Of a stretch of 64,000 nucleotides of DNA, positions 13,201-26,100 are shown piece by piece (position 1 is the stretch's first letter; each line of letters begins with the position of its first letter). The notes beneath the pieces were generated by a model that saw nothing but the letters and a program-made list of their open reading frames with translations, had not been told where the DNA came from and did not search any database. The position numbers and the translations under genes were made by a program. This DNA is from Sipunculus nudus (lineage: Eukaryota > Annelida > Sipuncula > Golfingiida > Sipunculidae): NCBI GenBank assembly GCA_026874595.1, contig CM049309.1, positions 74,448,426-74,512,425 on the forward strand, given 5' to 3'.

Positions 13201-15069
13201 GGTGGTATATGCTTGACAAAGTGTTGAGAGTTATTATTGGTGTATTCATGTTTTTTAAGAGAGTCTATTTGGGAGTGGTTGGGAAAAGGGGTACCCCTCC
13301 ACCATCTAACTTGAGTGGGGATAATTTTTAGGGTTCAAAGAGTGTTGAAATGGATGATATAAATGAATTTTCTTTTCAAGTGCCCCTCCCCTCAATGAAT
13401 CCATCATATTTCAAGTTTACAGAAGAATAGAAATACATGTTCCTGTTTGGATTAATTTTACCAGCTAGTTTCCAAAATGGCCATGTGGAATAAAAGGTCA
13501 GGGGGACAAATACCATGGTCAATGAGATGAGGAACATTTTCTGAATACTGGAGCCTTAAACATTTTCTAGGTGATCTTTTTTATTAAACAAATCATCAAT
13601 TTACTACATTGACCTTGACAGGTGAACAAGGAGACTGGTGAAGAACAGAAGGACAGTGGACCAGCACCCTTGCCCCTGAATGAGCTGGCTCCTCCCCCAT
13701 CTAATGAAGATATCTTTGGTAAGTGTTTATACATTGTTAACACTTAAAGCCAAGAATGAGTATTAACAGGTATTGAGGTATCAAAGTAGTTACACTTGAA
13801 ATATGCACCTGGGGCATTTCATTGTGCCCTGTGACTTTCACATTGTGGATTAAATTCTTTGGTTTCCCGCCTGTTAGGATTAAAAAAAATTCCTGGTCTA
13901 CTGTGCCACATCTATTTTTGATTCAATCTTGTGGTAATGTTCACAATTTATATACACAATCATATTACTCCTTCATTGTTTTTGCACTTAAAGACCAGTT
14001 TAGTTTCATTCAAAATACAGTAGATGGTACTGCAGGTTCACACACTGGATACAGTGATAGAGTTTCTGATAGAAGGCACTGCAGGTTCACTCACTGGATA
14101 CAGTGATAGAGTTTCTGATAGATAGTGCTCCAGGTTCACTCACTGGACACTGGATACAGTGATGAAGTTTCTGATAGATGGTGCTGCAATAACCCCTTTG
14201 CAAAGTAATGTCAAATTTCTCATGTCAAGGATTTATGGGAAAATATGGAAGATGATTCCACTCAGGACACACTTGGTATCATACTCCACATTTCAAGACC
14301 AAAAATGAACATTTCCAAGGTGTGGCTACAGGTGACTTGCATGACAATGGTTGAATGGCCATACCTTTAATTACTATATGGATTGTCTTCCTTTTTTTAC
14401 TATGGACTACAAGCCTTTTATGTTGCCAGATTAACCCAGCAAACCTTACCTTTGTTACTTCTGCTCCAGCATGAAGATCTTGTGTTGGGTGGCTACATTC
14501 ACTCTGGAGATCCTTTCCCTGGCCCATCTTACTGGCTGTTTTTTGTCTCCCCTTGTAACTATTTAAATGGGCTTTAACTACTGATCGGCATCTTATTCCA
14601 TAAATAAATGTGGTTGACTACAGACCAGAGAGCTATCTTGCTGCTGATTGGTCACCTTTTCTATGTGTCTTATCCAGTGTTTAATATCCTATCATGATAT
14701 TTAAGTCTTAGGCATTTAGGTAACCTGTTTTAATTACCATTTGTTTGTGGACATCTGTTAATATTCTCAGGTGATAGTGGCAATTAGTGACATTATGGAC
14801 ACCTGTATTAAATGACATCTGTATTTAATTTAGGTGATATAAACAATAGGGACATTGTGGAAACCTGTATTTATGAACATGTGTCTTTATTTTCAGGTGA
14901 CATTGACAACCTCAAGAAGGAACATGAGAAGGACATGCAGGATTACCAGAAGGCTCAGGAGATCAACAAAGCCCGCATGGAGCAAGGTCTGCAGGAGAAG
15001 CTCCGTGCCCGGAAATCCCGCCGCCAGCGCCAGATGAAACACAATCAGGAAATGAACAAGACGTCATAG
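1295..15069 (+). CDS. Coiled-coil protein gene, 3' part (11 exons, 5' end outside window)
   Basis: Exons read from splice sites and phase: 1295-1336, 4372-4410, 5325-5506, 6144-6243, 6915-7071, 9571-9769, 10315-10573, 11279-11429, 12839-12936, 13622-13718 and 14897-15069 (stop TAG). All junctions keep phase, giving 1497 nt, or 498 residues plus stop. The product is highly charged. The N-terminal half is a heptad-rich coiled coil rich in K/E/Q (KKILLRYVELEKE onward). The middle is a more globular conserved block, with aromatic and Cys residues in exons 9571-9769 and 10315-10573. An acidic linker (DVDN to DDDDKQDKDQ) and a Pro-rich stretch follow, then a basic helical tail with RKSRRQRQ. There is no membrane segment or catalytic motif. 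I do not recognise a named family. A cytoskeletal or scaffold role is only inference from composition. The first donor is GC rather than GT, so the exon at 1295 is the least certain. Confidence 0.85.
1337..4371 (+). other. Intron with candidate GC-AG boundary
   Basis: The exon ending AAAAG at 1336 is followed by GCATGT and the next exon begins after ACAG at 4371. Phase 0 is kept on both sides. The intron includes a region at about 1945-2650 with many scattered TGTCAA/GAGCTG words, and a C-homopolymer at 3292-3308. No other coding sequence was seen. Confidence 0.45.
1945..2650. repeat. Degenerate TGTCAAC/AGCTG-rich simple repeat
   Basis: Words such as CATGTCAACA, TGTCAAGAGCTG and CCTGTCA recur every 20-60 bp through this segment of intron. 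There is no fixed period, which suggests an old decayed minisatellite. Confidence 0.45.
7029..9372 (+). repeat. 56-bp exon-derived minisatellite (about 41 copies)
   Basis: The unit is 56 bp. The first unit, 7029-7084, is the last 43 bases of the coding exon (GACAAACTGGCTGCC to CTGCTTG) plus the first 13 intron bases, including the splice donor GGTATGT. Further copies follow head to tail into the intron up to about 9372, so each carries a duplicate exon end and donor. Central copies are almost identical, with recurrent T/C variants (GGATGAAC versus GGACGAAC). Copies after about 9040 are degenerate. The unit has no stop in any forward frame, so long open frames of about 300 codons appear that are not evidence of a gene. 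The exon itself ends at 7071, because joining there to 9571 keeps the frame and gives DELLASIFNG. Confidence 0.95.
10722..10850. repeat. 37-bp tandem repeat, about 4 copies
   Basis: GAAATATCAGGGGTTCACTT and variants recur at about 10725, 10761, 10798 and 10834, a spacing of 36-38 bp, inside the intron after the exon ending at 10573. Confidence 0.7.
14022..14190. repeat. 49-bp tandem repeat, about 3 copies
   Basis: GCAGGTTCACTCACTGGATA followed by CAGTGATAGAGTTTCTGATA recurs with a 49-bp step (14032, 14081, 14130). The third copy contains a small internal duplication (CACTGGACACTGGATAC). Confidence 0.75.
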
Positions 15070-15434
15070 AGTAGCTGAAACATCCCTGCAAAGAAAACAG
15101 TCATGTTAAGCACAATGAAAGAGAATTAGGGTTAATTTCGTGTTGACATCTTAAATTGTTTAAAACTCTGTCCACCACATCTGTCTACATAGTGCAAGCT
15201 CTCAGCATGGGAACCACAAGTTTGCTGTTAGTGGCCACTGCTGCAGCATGATTATAAACCTTAAACCACTTATACCATTTCCTGTGATATACTACATCAT
15301 CTTATCATTCACATAAAAACCGCAATCAATATAAAAAACTGTAGTAGGCAGATTATGTAAGTAAAGCAAGTGTCATTTCTTGGGATAGTAAACTATTTGT
15401 AGGGTTGTAAGAGAGAGGTTTTGAAAATGTTGTT

Positions 15435-15531
<97 letters not shown>

Positions 15532-18110
15532 TATTACAGGTTAGTATATACCTGCTAAATTTACAACAGGGTAAATATGGACTGCCTTGATTTGCAACCA
15601 TGGCATGCTCCATTGTCCACTTTGCATTTTAAGATCTGTTGTGATAATTTTTGTGTTGATTAATTTGATGACCAGTATATTTGCTTTTTCATGTAGTGAT
15701 ATTGACCATTTGTGATCAGAAACTGATGAGTATATAACAAGGTCAGGTGACTGTTTTTGTTAATAGTGCTTAACTTGACAAGAAAAAATATTTCAGGGAT
15801 TAAATCTCTGATTATCATACTCACACAAGGCCATGTTGAATACTTTGATTAGAATATCACCAAAGATATTACAAGAATATCACCCCATGGTACCTCAGTG
15901 GATATATTTTATAGAATGAAGTTTATTTGTTTGACCAAATTCAAACTTTACAAGTATTTTCACTTCAACACTGTGATTATAATACATGTAATAATTGCCT
16001 TATTATCCATCCACATTACTTTTATCAACTTCATTGTGATATTACAGTCTTAATTATTATAATATATGCAGCTCTTTTGCAAATTACCAGTATATGCATT
16101 CACATTTATGTACAGTGATTTTCATGATGTATATTCAAGTCTTTATACTGCCTTTGCTGTTTTTGCCTTGATGTTTTTGTTCTATGGGAAATACTCCAGT
16201 GTGGCACTAGATTTCTATTCAGGGTTTTACACACCAAACATTTTCTCATGTTAAACTTACATGTGTGATACTGTCAGATTATCCACTACTTTTTTCCCCA
16301 CCTTAACTATATTATGATATTGCCTACCACTGTTATATTTCAGACCATAGTTTGTATATTATTGTAAGACATTTATTGCTGCTTGTTATCATTCTTTATA
16401 CACATTTAAAAAAAATTCTCTTTATATTTACATTTATTTTCTTCAGGTGAAACAATTGATCTCTTTTTTGTCATATTCCAGGTGTTTTGGTGATCTGTTA
16501 CTAACAGGTACAATTGAACTTGTCTGAAAGACCACCTATCTTATAAGACCACCTGTGAATTGAGACCACTTTTGTTCAGTTCCGTGAATGGTCTCATAAC
16601 ACTGTATGTGCAATTTCTACATTGTTTGATGAGAAAATGTAAGGGAAACACAGGGGTATGGAAAGAAGTCCCAACTCCTGAGACTAGCCCCTCCCCCCCC
16701 CCACCCCACCCCCCAGAATATCATGATTTTCTTTATTCACAGCACATATTGTGGAAAACATGTATATACTTTAGTATTGTTAAAGTAATTTTTACTCAGT
16801 TTTCAACATTTTTCCTATCTAAACTTGATTTAGAAAACCTGAATTTATTGACATTTACTACAATTCAGTGAGACAAATCACACATATTGTGTTCCAATAT
16901 GGTTTGAGCTGTTCAGAGTTACTGAAACATTGAAATATATTTCCAGTTAACCATGTTTAACTCAGTTCTTTCAAAGATATTTTTTTTGCTAGTTTTGTTT
17001 ATCATTGCATGTTTTGCAGGATACCTAATCCATGTCTTAATAAAGTAAATGGTCGCCACCTTGGTCTGACTAGCCTGGTAATGTCTCTTATTTGTACCAA
17101 CATACAACTTATAGTATCACCCATGTTTTGACATACTTCAAACCGGCCCAACTTCATTCAGGTCACAAGACTAATTTTACTACATACAGAGAAGTCTCGT
17201 TATAACGGGGTCCGTTACAATGGAAGACTTGAGTTACGGACAAATCTCTAGGGAACGAACGAGTGAAAGTTAAAATTGGCTTCAATATAACGGAAAACTC
17301 GTGTATTAGACTTTACTAACATGGTATGTAATATTTTAGATGATTTAAATGTCTTTTATTTAAAATATTGGTTCACACATGGAATCCTGCTTATTTAAAA
17401 AGGAAACTTTAAACCCAGAAATGGTCAATATTGTATAATTTTATTGATTTGCTGTAACACTTGCATGTTTTATACTGTTGTTTCCTGCCTGTGTATTGTA
17501 TAATAGAATGTATTAACATGTCACGTCAGGGCATGCTGTGCAATACAATATAATCAGATATTTAAGGGGTGTGCATATGTGCATAGTGTCTGCATATGTA
17601 TTGTTTTCTTCCTGTCTAAACAAAGCATAGAGGAATTTCAGAGCTGAGTCTATCTGAGGCCTCAGAATTCCATAGTTTCTTGAAATACATGAAAAAAGGA
17701 TTATTATTCACAATATGAACAGATGACACCTTTTGGAAACTTGGTAATTTGTGAGTAACAGAAAAGTTCGAATTCAGACTTTTAACTTGAAATTGAAATA
17801 TGATGGAGGCAGCTGGTTTCAGAGAGCTGTGGTCTGAACTATCTAAAACTGTTTATATGGGAAGCAGTTATTAGGCCCAACTGTTGAAGGGCATTCTCGG
17901 TTTACATTGCAAAACTTCTGCTGACTTTCTAGTTTTGAGTCTCTTTGTGGTTTACAGGATCACAGGTCTTTGCCTGATTAATCATTTGTAACGAAACGCT
18001 TGGCAGTGCAGCCTTTTGCTATATTGACTGTTATCACTGTTTGATAGAAAAATAAAGATTTATTTTGGATCAAAGAGTTTCAGACCAGTTTTTCACCGAG
18101 ACTTCATTTA
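15070..18110 (+). other. 3' UTR and flank of the coiled-coil gene
   Basis: No further coding exon is supported after the stop at 15069. Possible polyadenylation signals AATAAA occur at 17039 and 18051, so the 3' UTR could be 2-3 kb, but which signal is used cannot be told from sequence. The segment includes an AT microsatellite and a short C-rich run near 16687-16713. Confidence 0.4.
15442..15528. repeat. (AT)n microsatellite
   Basis: Uninterrupted alternating AT over about 87 bases in the presumed 3' UTR. Confidence 0.95.
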
Positions 18111-18894
18111 TAGCTCAGCTGACCATATGTCATCTGAGTTGAAGCGTTCCCCTCTCTTCCGTCTGTGTGTCGGTCCGTTAACAAGGCACAAATTGTAACC
18201 AATTGACCTAAAAACGTCTAGCCTGACATCAAAGTAATTCCTTGGTAAATCTCTTTGCATACAAAAGTAGGTCACTGTGATGCAAGTTACGCGCGTTTTA
18301 GGGTGTTTTAGCACATAGAAAATCAGACTTGAATTAGTGTTCTGGGCTGCAAAACAAAAACTTTCCTCTCATTTCGAAAAGTAAAACATTGTGCATCAAC
18401 TGCACATATAACATTGTTACCATGCAAAAAAATGAAGAAAATCTGCCAAGCCAGTTCTTCAGAACTGTTGCGGATACAATTGAAAAAGAATTAACATTTT
18501 CAGCTGTTGATGTATGAAATTCATACTTAAGAAAAAATATTTCTGTAATAAGTGCATGGATCTTTCTGAAATTTTGTAAGCTCATTGATCATGGGGAGCC
18601 CTTTCAGCTATGGAAGACTGGTGGCGCCATCTACATTTGCTTAAGTTTACCGCAATTCTTTACTGTATTTTTTATACTCAGAATTTACGGTTGGCCAGTT
18701 GCTAACAAGGCACATATCCTAACCGTTTGGCCTTGCATCAAATTTAGTCCTTTGAAAGTCTCATTGCATACCAAAAGAGTAGTTCACTGTGACATATTTT
18801 ACGAGTAATGTGTGTTTTTGTGTTTGATAATGCACTCTAAAATTTTAATGTTCAAATCAGCTGAGCGTCAGTACCCATGGGTCACTTGTTTTAC
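18111..18894. mobile_element. Repeat family A copy with AGCTCAGCTGA / TCAGCTGAGC inverted ends
   Basis: The left end reads TAGCTCAGCTGACCATATGT and the right end TCAGCTGAGCGTCAGTACCC, followed by ATGGGTCACTTGTTTT. The ends are short inverted repeats. The same ends recur at 38439-41241, 38838-40740 and 42792-44971. No coding capacity was seen, so this is probably a non-autonomous element. The interior shares words with other copies (GGTCCGTTAACAAGGCACAAATTGTAACC, split here as in other copies). Confidence 0.6.
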
Positions 18895-19553
18895 TTATTT
18901 CACGTATAGCTTCCATTATGTTGGTTTAGGACATTTTAATCTGCCGACTATGAACTACAAGCCTTTGAATGAATATGATATATGCATTTATGGAACTATG
19001 GTCCTGAGGCCTTATATTTCTTAATAAATATTTCATTAATCCATTAATTCAAATTATAAGCTTATAAGTGAAAGTGAAATAATGTTTCCTGTGGTCAATG
19101 GCACACCCTCACTGCTTAAAATTGTTACCAGCGTAGTAATTGTTCTTTCCTTCCTCACCATGCATTTTGGCTATGAAATGCTTGTTTCTGCGCCGAAAAC
19201 TTAGTTCGGAAGGAAGGGTGCAATGCAGTGAGTTTCAACCAAAGAGTGTTTCACGGATTTATTTAACCTATATTCACTTTCCATGTTACCACAAAATGCT
19301 TTCGCTGTAGAATATTATCATGCTTCCATTTCAATTAAAGGAGCATTTTATACAGCTGCCGCTTATGGAAATTGGAAACGCACTTCAAAATAAAAATTAT
19401 GATTGATACCAGTTCAGCAGAATTCATCATTCATCGCGAGTCCCCTTAGAGAATTGTATTGAACTACGGTATTTCTTCGGCTGCAGGGTTTTCACAGAGA
19501 ACTGTCAGGAAACTGATTGGCGGCCGTGGTTACAGAGACCTTTGTAGCCTGTC

Positions 19554-19556
<3 letters not shown>

Positions 19557-19616
<60 letters not shown>
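19557..19616. repeat. (AT)n microsatellite
   Basis: Alternating AT for about 60 bases. Confidence 0.95.
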
Positions 19617-19619
<3 letters not shown>

Positions 19620-20069
19620 TACAATATTCAATCATTAAATTTTTATTTACTGTATGGTATATCAAACACATCTATTTGTGTCAAACTTTTTATTGCCAAA
19701 TGGTTTGTGGCTGCTGTTATACTCAAATGCCGTTTCCTGTGTCCACGTATTAAAAATATCGAAAATGGAATTATGCAAAATTATATCAGATATCTTGGAT
19801 TTTATCTGGCATATATGTTGACTACATCGATGATTTCACTGGTAAGGCTATCCCTGTATCAGCATGATATAAATTGAAACAAATATTAACGAAATACACT
19901 AATCAACATATGTCTGATGGCTCGGCTAAACAGTAAAATCTCGGTATTAGTGAATATGAATAATTGTCACAACAACTGACAAGTTTTACATATGCCTTCA
20001 TGATTATTTCATATCAATCACCCAAATGAATAATCTACAAAAGTAAAATTTTTCAAGGACAATATTATA

Positions 20070-20089
20070 TGTGTGTGTGTGTGTGTGTG
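20070..20089. repeat. (GT)n microsatellite
   Basis: Short run of TGTGTG of about 20 bases. Confidence 0.85.
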
Positions 20090-21133
20090 GCCTCAATGTT
20101 ATTAACTCGAGGTAATCCAGGAGGCCACAATGAAACTGGAAAGGGATATGTGATAGTCATATAGCTCGGGGATGTTCAAAGTCATAGTCATTCTCAGTTA
20201 TAAGGCAATAATTAGTTCCGTTCCACATTGTTGACACTTATATATGGATGAGCAATCAACAATTAGAGACGAGTCTTAGGGACAAAGTGATGTAATATTA
20301 TGGAACCTCATAGTTGTCACAAATAAGCTGGGAAGGATGGAGTACACAGTGTGCCCCGAATTGGAATAGGTATATATATATGACCGATTTCACATACACA
20401 ATTTGACACACACACACATGAATGTCAAGATAAGTTCACATACGTATTAGGACATTGTTGAAATTATTGAAACGAAGGAATTGCTTTTAAAATTGCATTT
20501 CATTCTACTCTACGCATAGTCAGTGCAGGTAAAAGCAAGTATTTAGACAGACAAACACTTCATTATTCTGTTGCTTTAAACATTGGCTCTCTTCCTTTTC
20601 AAATAACATAACAACAAGAAACTGTTGACCATGACCATGGAGATCGTCACCTTTGTGACAGGTTGTTGTAGATATGTGTCATATGTGTTTTATGTAAATT
20701 CATCCTCACTAGAGACCTTCATGCAACAAAGCTTCTGCTGCTTATTGAGATATAGTCGATGTATATATTATATTGTTATATAATTATATTATTAATATTA
20801 TTAATATATTTTGGGAAAAAATAACTACATCAGGAAATCAAACGTCATAAACAATATAATGAAAGACATTTATTCTGAAAATAATTAAATATTAGCTAAT
20901 GTAATATGAAAGGGGAATAAATTAAATTATATATACCGTGAATTCTATTTACAGTTTAATATGATGATACAGCCCCTTCACTTTATTTTAGTATTTTCCA
21001 CACTTTTAACTCTAAAAGGAGCTAGGTCTTTTAGACATTTCTGCGTGACACTTACACATCTTAATTTCGCATTGTGATATAGCGACATCTCTTGACAGTG
21101 ATTACAAAACCTTATTCCTTCGACGATGTGTGA

Positions 21134-21156
21134 CCCCCCCCCCCCCCCCCCCCCGC
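21134..21156. repeat. C homopolymer
   Basis: Run of more than 20 C residues. Similar tracts occur at 3292, 29704, 42971 and 44863, with G tracts at 42010, 43809, 58996, 59207 and 59505. Exact lengths of such runs are unreliable in assemblies. Confidence 0.85.
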
Positions 21157-23171
21157 CTTAATTCTCTTTCTGAGTTCAAATGTGTCCATTTATACAAATT
21201 GGTGTCATTTTAAATCCATCCATTTCGTCCAGCTGTGTTCTTGTTGAGGGTTTTATTCTGGATAATATATAGACAAACTCGTTTTGGCGTGGATAGGACA
21301 ATATAAAATTAAGACGTATTTGATTGTCCTCCCTATATGTGCTATATATGTCAGCGATTCTGTGTTTGGCATGTTATTCCAGCATTACCTTGTTTCTCTA
21401 TAATACACCGTAATAACTGTCATGAAATGACTTCATTGCGTATATGATTGTACATGTTAGTCTAGAATCAATTATTATTAAATGCATAAATTAATCTTTT
21501 CGGAGTGTTTCTCTGACAAATATTTTCTTCTTTCCTTTTTGTCTCTCTCTTTCTTTATCTCTAAGTAACTGGTTCTTTTCCTTGATTTGATGTTTATTTT
21601 GCTGTAATTTGTAATAAAAATATGAAGTAGTTGTTAGTAATATGAATTATTATCAAAATTTGCTTTTTCAACAGATATAACTCGACAAATAAGACAAGCC
21701 GAAAATCAGACTATACTGCTCTGCTCTATTTGTAAAAATCTTATATAGAAACGTTTTTTAGGTTTCAGTACCTGTCTTTTGTGCAACCATGGTCACAAAA
21801 AAAAATAAAGAAAGGAAGAAACAAACAACGGGGAGTTAGTTCCAAGATGTGTGAGACCAAACACAGGAAGACTACATGCAGCGTATTGATTATTGAAATG
21901 GTGGATGTGAAAAACACAAAGTTTACAAATTTTTTATGATACATTCAACAATATATGCATGATACCAAATGAATACTATCAAGGTATCATTGCAACTGTC
22001 CTATAATTAGGAGACTTTCAAAGTTCTTGATGAACAAACTAGGAGCGGCCTTTCCTAAACATTTTTAAGTGTGGCCCAACGTAACAAAGATAGACGGTTT
22101 GCCAGACTATTTGCTTATTACTATAACTGCACCATGGACGTTTCTTTTTAAATATGACCGACAGATTAGCGTTAAATTACCATCTTTTACATGCCCGTGT
22201 GTATATTAATTCAAGATTGGTCAATGATATTTTCATATAACTATTTTTGTACTTATACAAACCTTGGACGTATATTTGGCAATATCATACGCACGGATGA
22301 AAAAAAACTTATTTCGTTAAAGTGACGGTGTTTGAACTGATTTAGACTTAATTCTCATTCATAAAAAATACAAAAAAAAGAGAAATATGCGCTATATGTA
22401 GGTACCATGGGAATGAAGTAAGTCATAACCAGGGCAAGTGATTTTTCGATGGATGAATGATATACATGAATACCAATATGGAACACATTTAATGTTTAGC
22501 TGAAAATCGTATATTTTGGCAAGATTAAGCTTTAAATCTATTCGACGTCCGTTTTGGTCAGTATAAATATACTAATGTGCGCCTACTGTGAATTGTGTTC
22601 TTTGGGAGGATGTTGTTTAAGAGTGAGTTTAAATGAATAAAATCACTCTCGAAAGTAAAACCCCCTATCTTCCTGCTGCGACTGTTGGCGACTAGATGGA
22701 GACACAGATTGCAAGAAAATGCGGCTATTAGCGACAGTTTCACTTTGAGTCACGTCACGATATATTTTATTTCAAAATGTACAACATATTACCGAAACGA
22801 GATTGCCTTGGTTTCCAGTATCGAGCTTCCCCCATGCATAAGATGGGGACGTGGGTTGTTACGTAACTAGGAGACTGGAGTGTGAGGCTGTGTAGAAGCA
22901 AGGCCGGTCTCTCCGCGAGGAACCCGGGATGTGCCAGTATATGTAACGCCGTGTTGACTGGACGAGGGTCTCACCTGGGATATTTGTACATGCAACATTA
23001 GAGAAGAAGGCGCCAGTCTGCCCCACATATCAACTTCTTAAGTCAGGTTACTGTTTTTCAAGATGCAGTTGGAAATGATGCAGAATCTATGACAGCACAA
23101 CAACAATAAATTATTAAAATTAAATTATATTATTTATCCGTTTGTAATATTCAATAATTATCTGACTGTCC

Positions 23172-26100
23172 TTACACTAATATTTCCTTCTCACACAGAG
23201 CGAGTGCTTTGAATGCTGAATGCACATCCCTCCAAAGTCCGTTCAGGTTGATCACCACCGTGTGTTCATCTATATAAATTTTGTCTGGTTCACCAGTTGC
23301 CCAGTTTTCATATAAGAAAGGCTCCTGTGTCGATTCCCAGATCCAATGCTGTTCCTGTCCTTGGCCCAAGCCAGACGTCCAGTACGCCACAGGAAACACG
23401 TGACCTATGATGACTGAGGACACAGTGACAAGTTGCGGTTAAAAAACAAAGTAATTTGCATTTAAAATGTCACTTACGTATTTGCATTAACATAAAAAGC
23501 TATAATAAACTCTGCATTTATATTTGCATGTTCAGGGAGTGCTGGAAACTTTTGGTTTCAAATACAAATGTGGTTCTATTTATTTTTTTTTCAATGATTA
23601 TCTTAAGATTCACGTAAGATTTCCAGTATTACATGCTATCACGTATTCCGTTTTATAAAATCTGAATAAGCCTTTAAAAAATATACCATAGTCTTATGTC
23701 TTATTTATACGGAGCCCGGGAGACGACATGGTGAAAAATATTTATTAATTCGTGCGCACGAATTAGTAATCCGTGCGCACGGATTACTAATCCGTGCGCA
23801 CGAATTACTAATTCGTGCGCACGAATTACTAGGTGTGAAAAATATATTTCCAAGGTGGGAAAAATATTTATTAATTCGTGCGCACGAATTACTAATCCGT
23901 GCGCACGAATTACTAATCCGTGCGCACGAATTACTAATCCGTGCGCACGAATTACTAGGCGTGAAAAATATATTTCCAAGGTGGAAAAAATATTTATTAA
24001 TTCGTGCGCACGATTTACTAATCCGTGCGCACGAATTAGTAATCCGTGCGCACGAATTACTAGGCGTGAAAAATATATTTCCAAGGTGGGAAAAATATTT
24101 ATTAATTCGTGCGCACGAATTACTAATCCGTGCGCACGAATTACTAGGCGTGAAAAATATATTTCCAAGGTGTAAAAAAATATTTATTAATTCGTGCGCA
24201 CGAATTACTAATCCGTGCGCACGAATTACTAATCCGTGCGCACGAATTAGTGGCCAATGAGAACAGCTTTCTTATGTTGCTGGCTTAATGCTCATTGGCT
24301 ACTAATTCGTGCGCACGAATTAATAACTCGTGCGCACGAATTACTAGCCAATGAGAAGCAAGCACACATCGACTCAGTCCAGGCACCCGTTGACAAAATG
24401 GAGCCCAACGCCTTAAGACAGCTGCAGTTCAATGATTTTCTCAGGAGAGGGGTCTATCAGAGGAGACAATCTCCTCCATAGAAAATGAGAAGGTCAGTCC
24501 CACCTTTAACTATGTATTTTTAAATTTAGGCTGGCGTGGTTTATACGGTATGCTATATATGTCAATAAACTATAAAAGAAACTCCGTTTCAGAATTCATA
24601 AATCGTTTAATTATCGCTCTCAGGTCAGCCCGCCTTGTGAGACCGACAAGTAAACCCAAACGTGTGCTCCAGTAATAATCAGTATATCGCTGAAAATTGC
24701 CAGCAAATGGATGTGTAGAAAATGTAGACATAGAAGTAATCATGATGTTTATGTATTCACACTCATGACACTGCACTTTTTAAATTTTATAATATTTTCT
24801 TGCCGCCGGCAGCAACCCAACAGGCCTACAGGCAATAGGGCGATAGGCGAGCTCGGATAGGCGTTCATGGATTTTCGTGTGACTATTGTGGGGGCCAGAC
24901 ATTTTCACACGAGTGACAAGACCATTGCCTGCACCTTTAATGAGAAAAGAGACATTTGTACACACAAAAGATAGATTTACCAACAATATAAGCTGTTCAT
25001 CAGTTTTTTTATGGATGGATGTATTAACCAGTTAACAAATGAATGGCCAGGGATTTAACAATATGTAGTCATATCACCTCGGTGAAATTAAAAGTGGCTA
25101 AACTGTTTCTAAAATGAAATATAGCAAGCAAAAATTTCTGATGAATATTTTGATTACACTTGGTTTATTTGGTGGATACTAGGATATCACTTAAAGATAT
25201 ATCAGAACATTCTATTCTATTCAGTCTATTCACAAATAATGCGTAGATTGACATGCACATAGATTATTAAAAGCAATTACAAGTATTTAAAAATGTATTA
25301 TGTTCCCAGTATTTCAAGTTTATTTGGTGCTCGGTCAAGATTATAGGACCCACTTACCATATAAAGTGTGCAAATTAATACTTATAACACTATATAATAC
25401 TAGTGGCTTTGATTAGGTGTTGGAGTGCCTCATGCACTGTACATATTTCTAAATATTAATTCACAGGTAGCTATAATGTTAACAAATTCATTTGGATTAA
25501 GACTGATAGAATTAAGAACAACTTTCTAAAATAGCTTACTTTTAAATCTTTTAAATACAATTTACCATTTATGTGGCAATGAAGAGAAACAAAAATACAT
25601 CATCTTTGGCATTGTAAGACATATTTTTCATTTATTGTCTCTTTTATAACTAAAAAATATATCCCAGATCTCTTTGGGATTTTGTTTAAACATATATATG
25701 GGTGAGAGGACAGTCTTTTTAAAATGAGGTTATGACTGTCGCTTGTAGAATGACCAATTTTGGCCAGAATCACACATAACATCACAATCATTCATGCAGG
25801 CAAGCCGCATACCCAGCCAGCAAGAAATGTATTTTACTGAGAAAAAAAAAATTTGCATTATCCTTACATAAAGACAGGTCTGACTCCATGAAAAATAAAT
25901 GAAATTAATTGGTTAACCTGGTTCATCAAGTGAAACTTTTTATGTCTGGAGCCATTTCTGTTCTAAACACCAACTTGACCTTGTCACACCTGGTAACCTA
26001 CTTGTCCCTAATCTACTGGGTCTTTATGTTTTCTTTTAGCTTAACTGCTTACTTTTTCTGCTGTTAATTGGGAAAGATTAACTTTATTTCTCTGGCTTTT

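Larger units (their letters stand above)
18895..23171. other. Gene-poor intergenic stretch
   Basis: No coding exon, RNA gene or clear full-length element is supported. It holds an AT microsatellite, a GT run, a C homopolymer at 21134-21156 and otherwise AT-rich unique-looking sequence. Its right edge is the 3' flank of the lectin gene on the minus strand. Confidence 0.5.

Noticed and set aside
23701-24260. Open frames encoding repeated LVIRAHEL / ITNPCAR on both strands
   Set aside because: They are by-products of the palindromic array, which has no stop on either strand. The same applies at 48765-49416.
23742-24345. CRISPR-like array
   Set aside because: Repeats are palindromic with near-constant short linkers and block spacers, there are no unique spacers, the genome is eukaryotic, and the array is a transposon end.
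24780-24986. Minus-strand open frame as an additional lectin exon
   Set aside because: It has no lectin motif, lies inside the inserted element, and the flanking lectin exons already join in phase.
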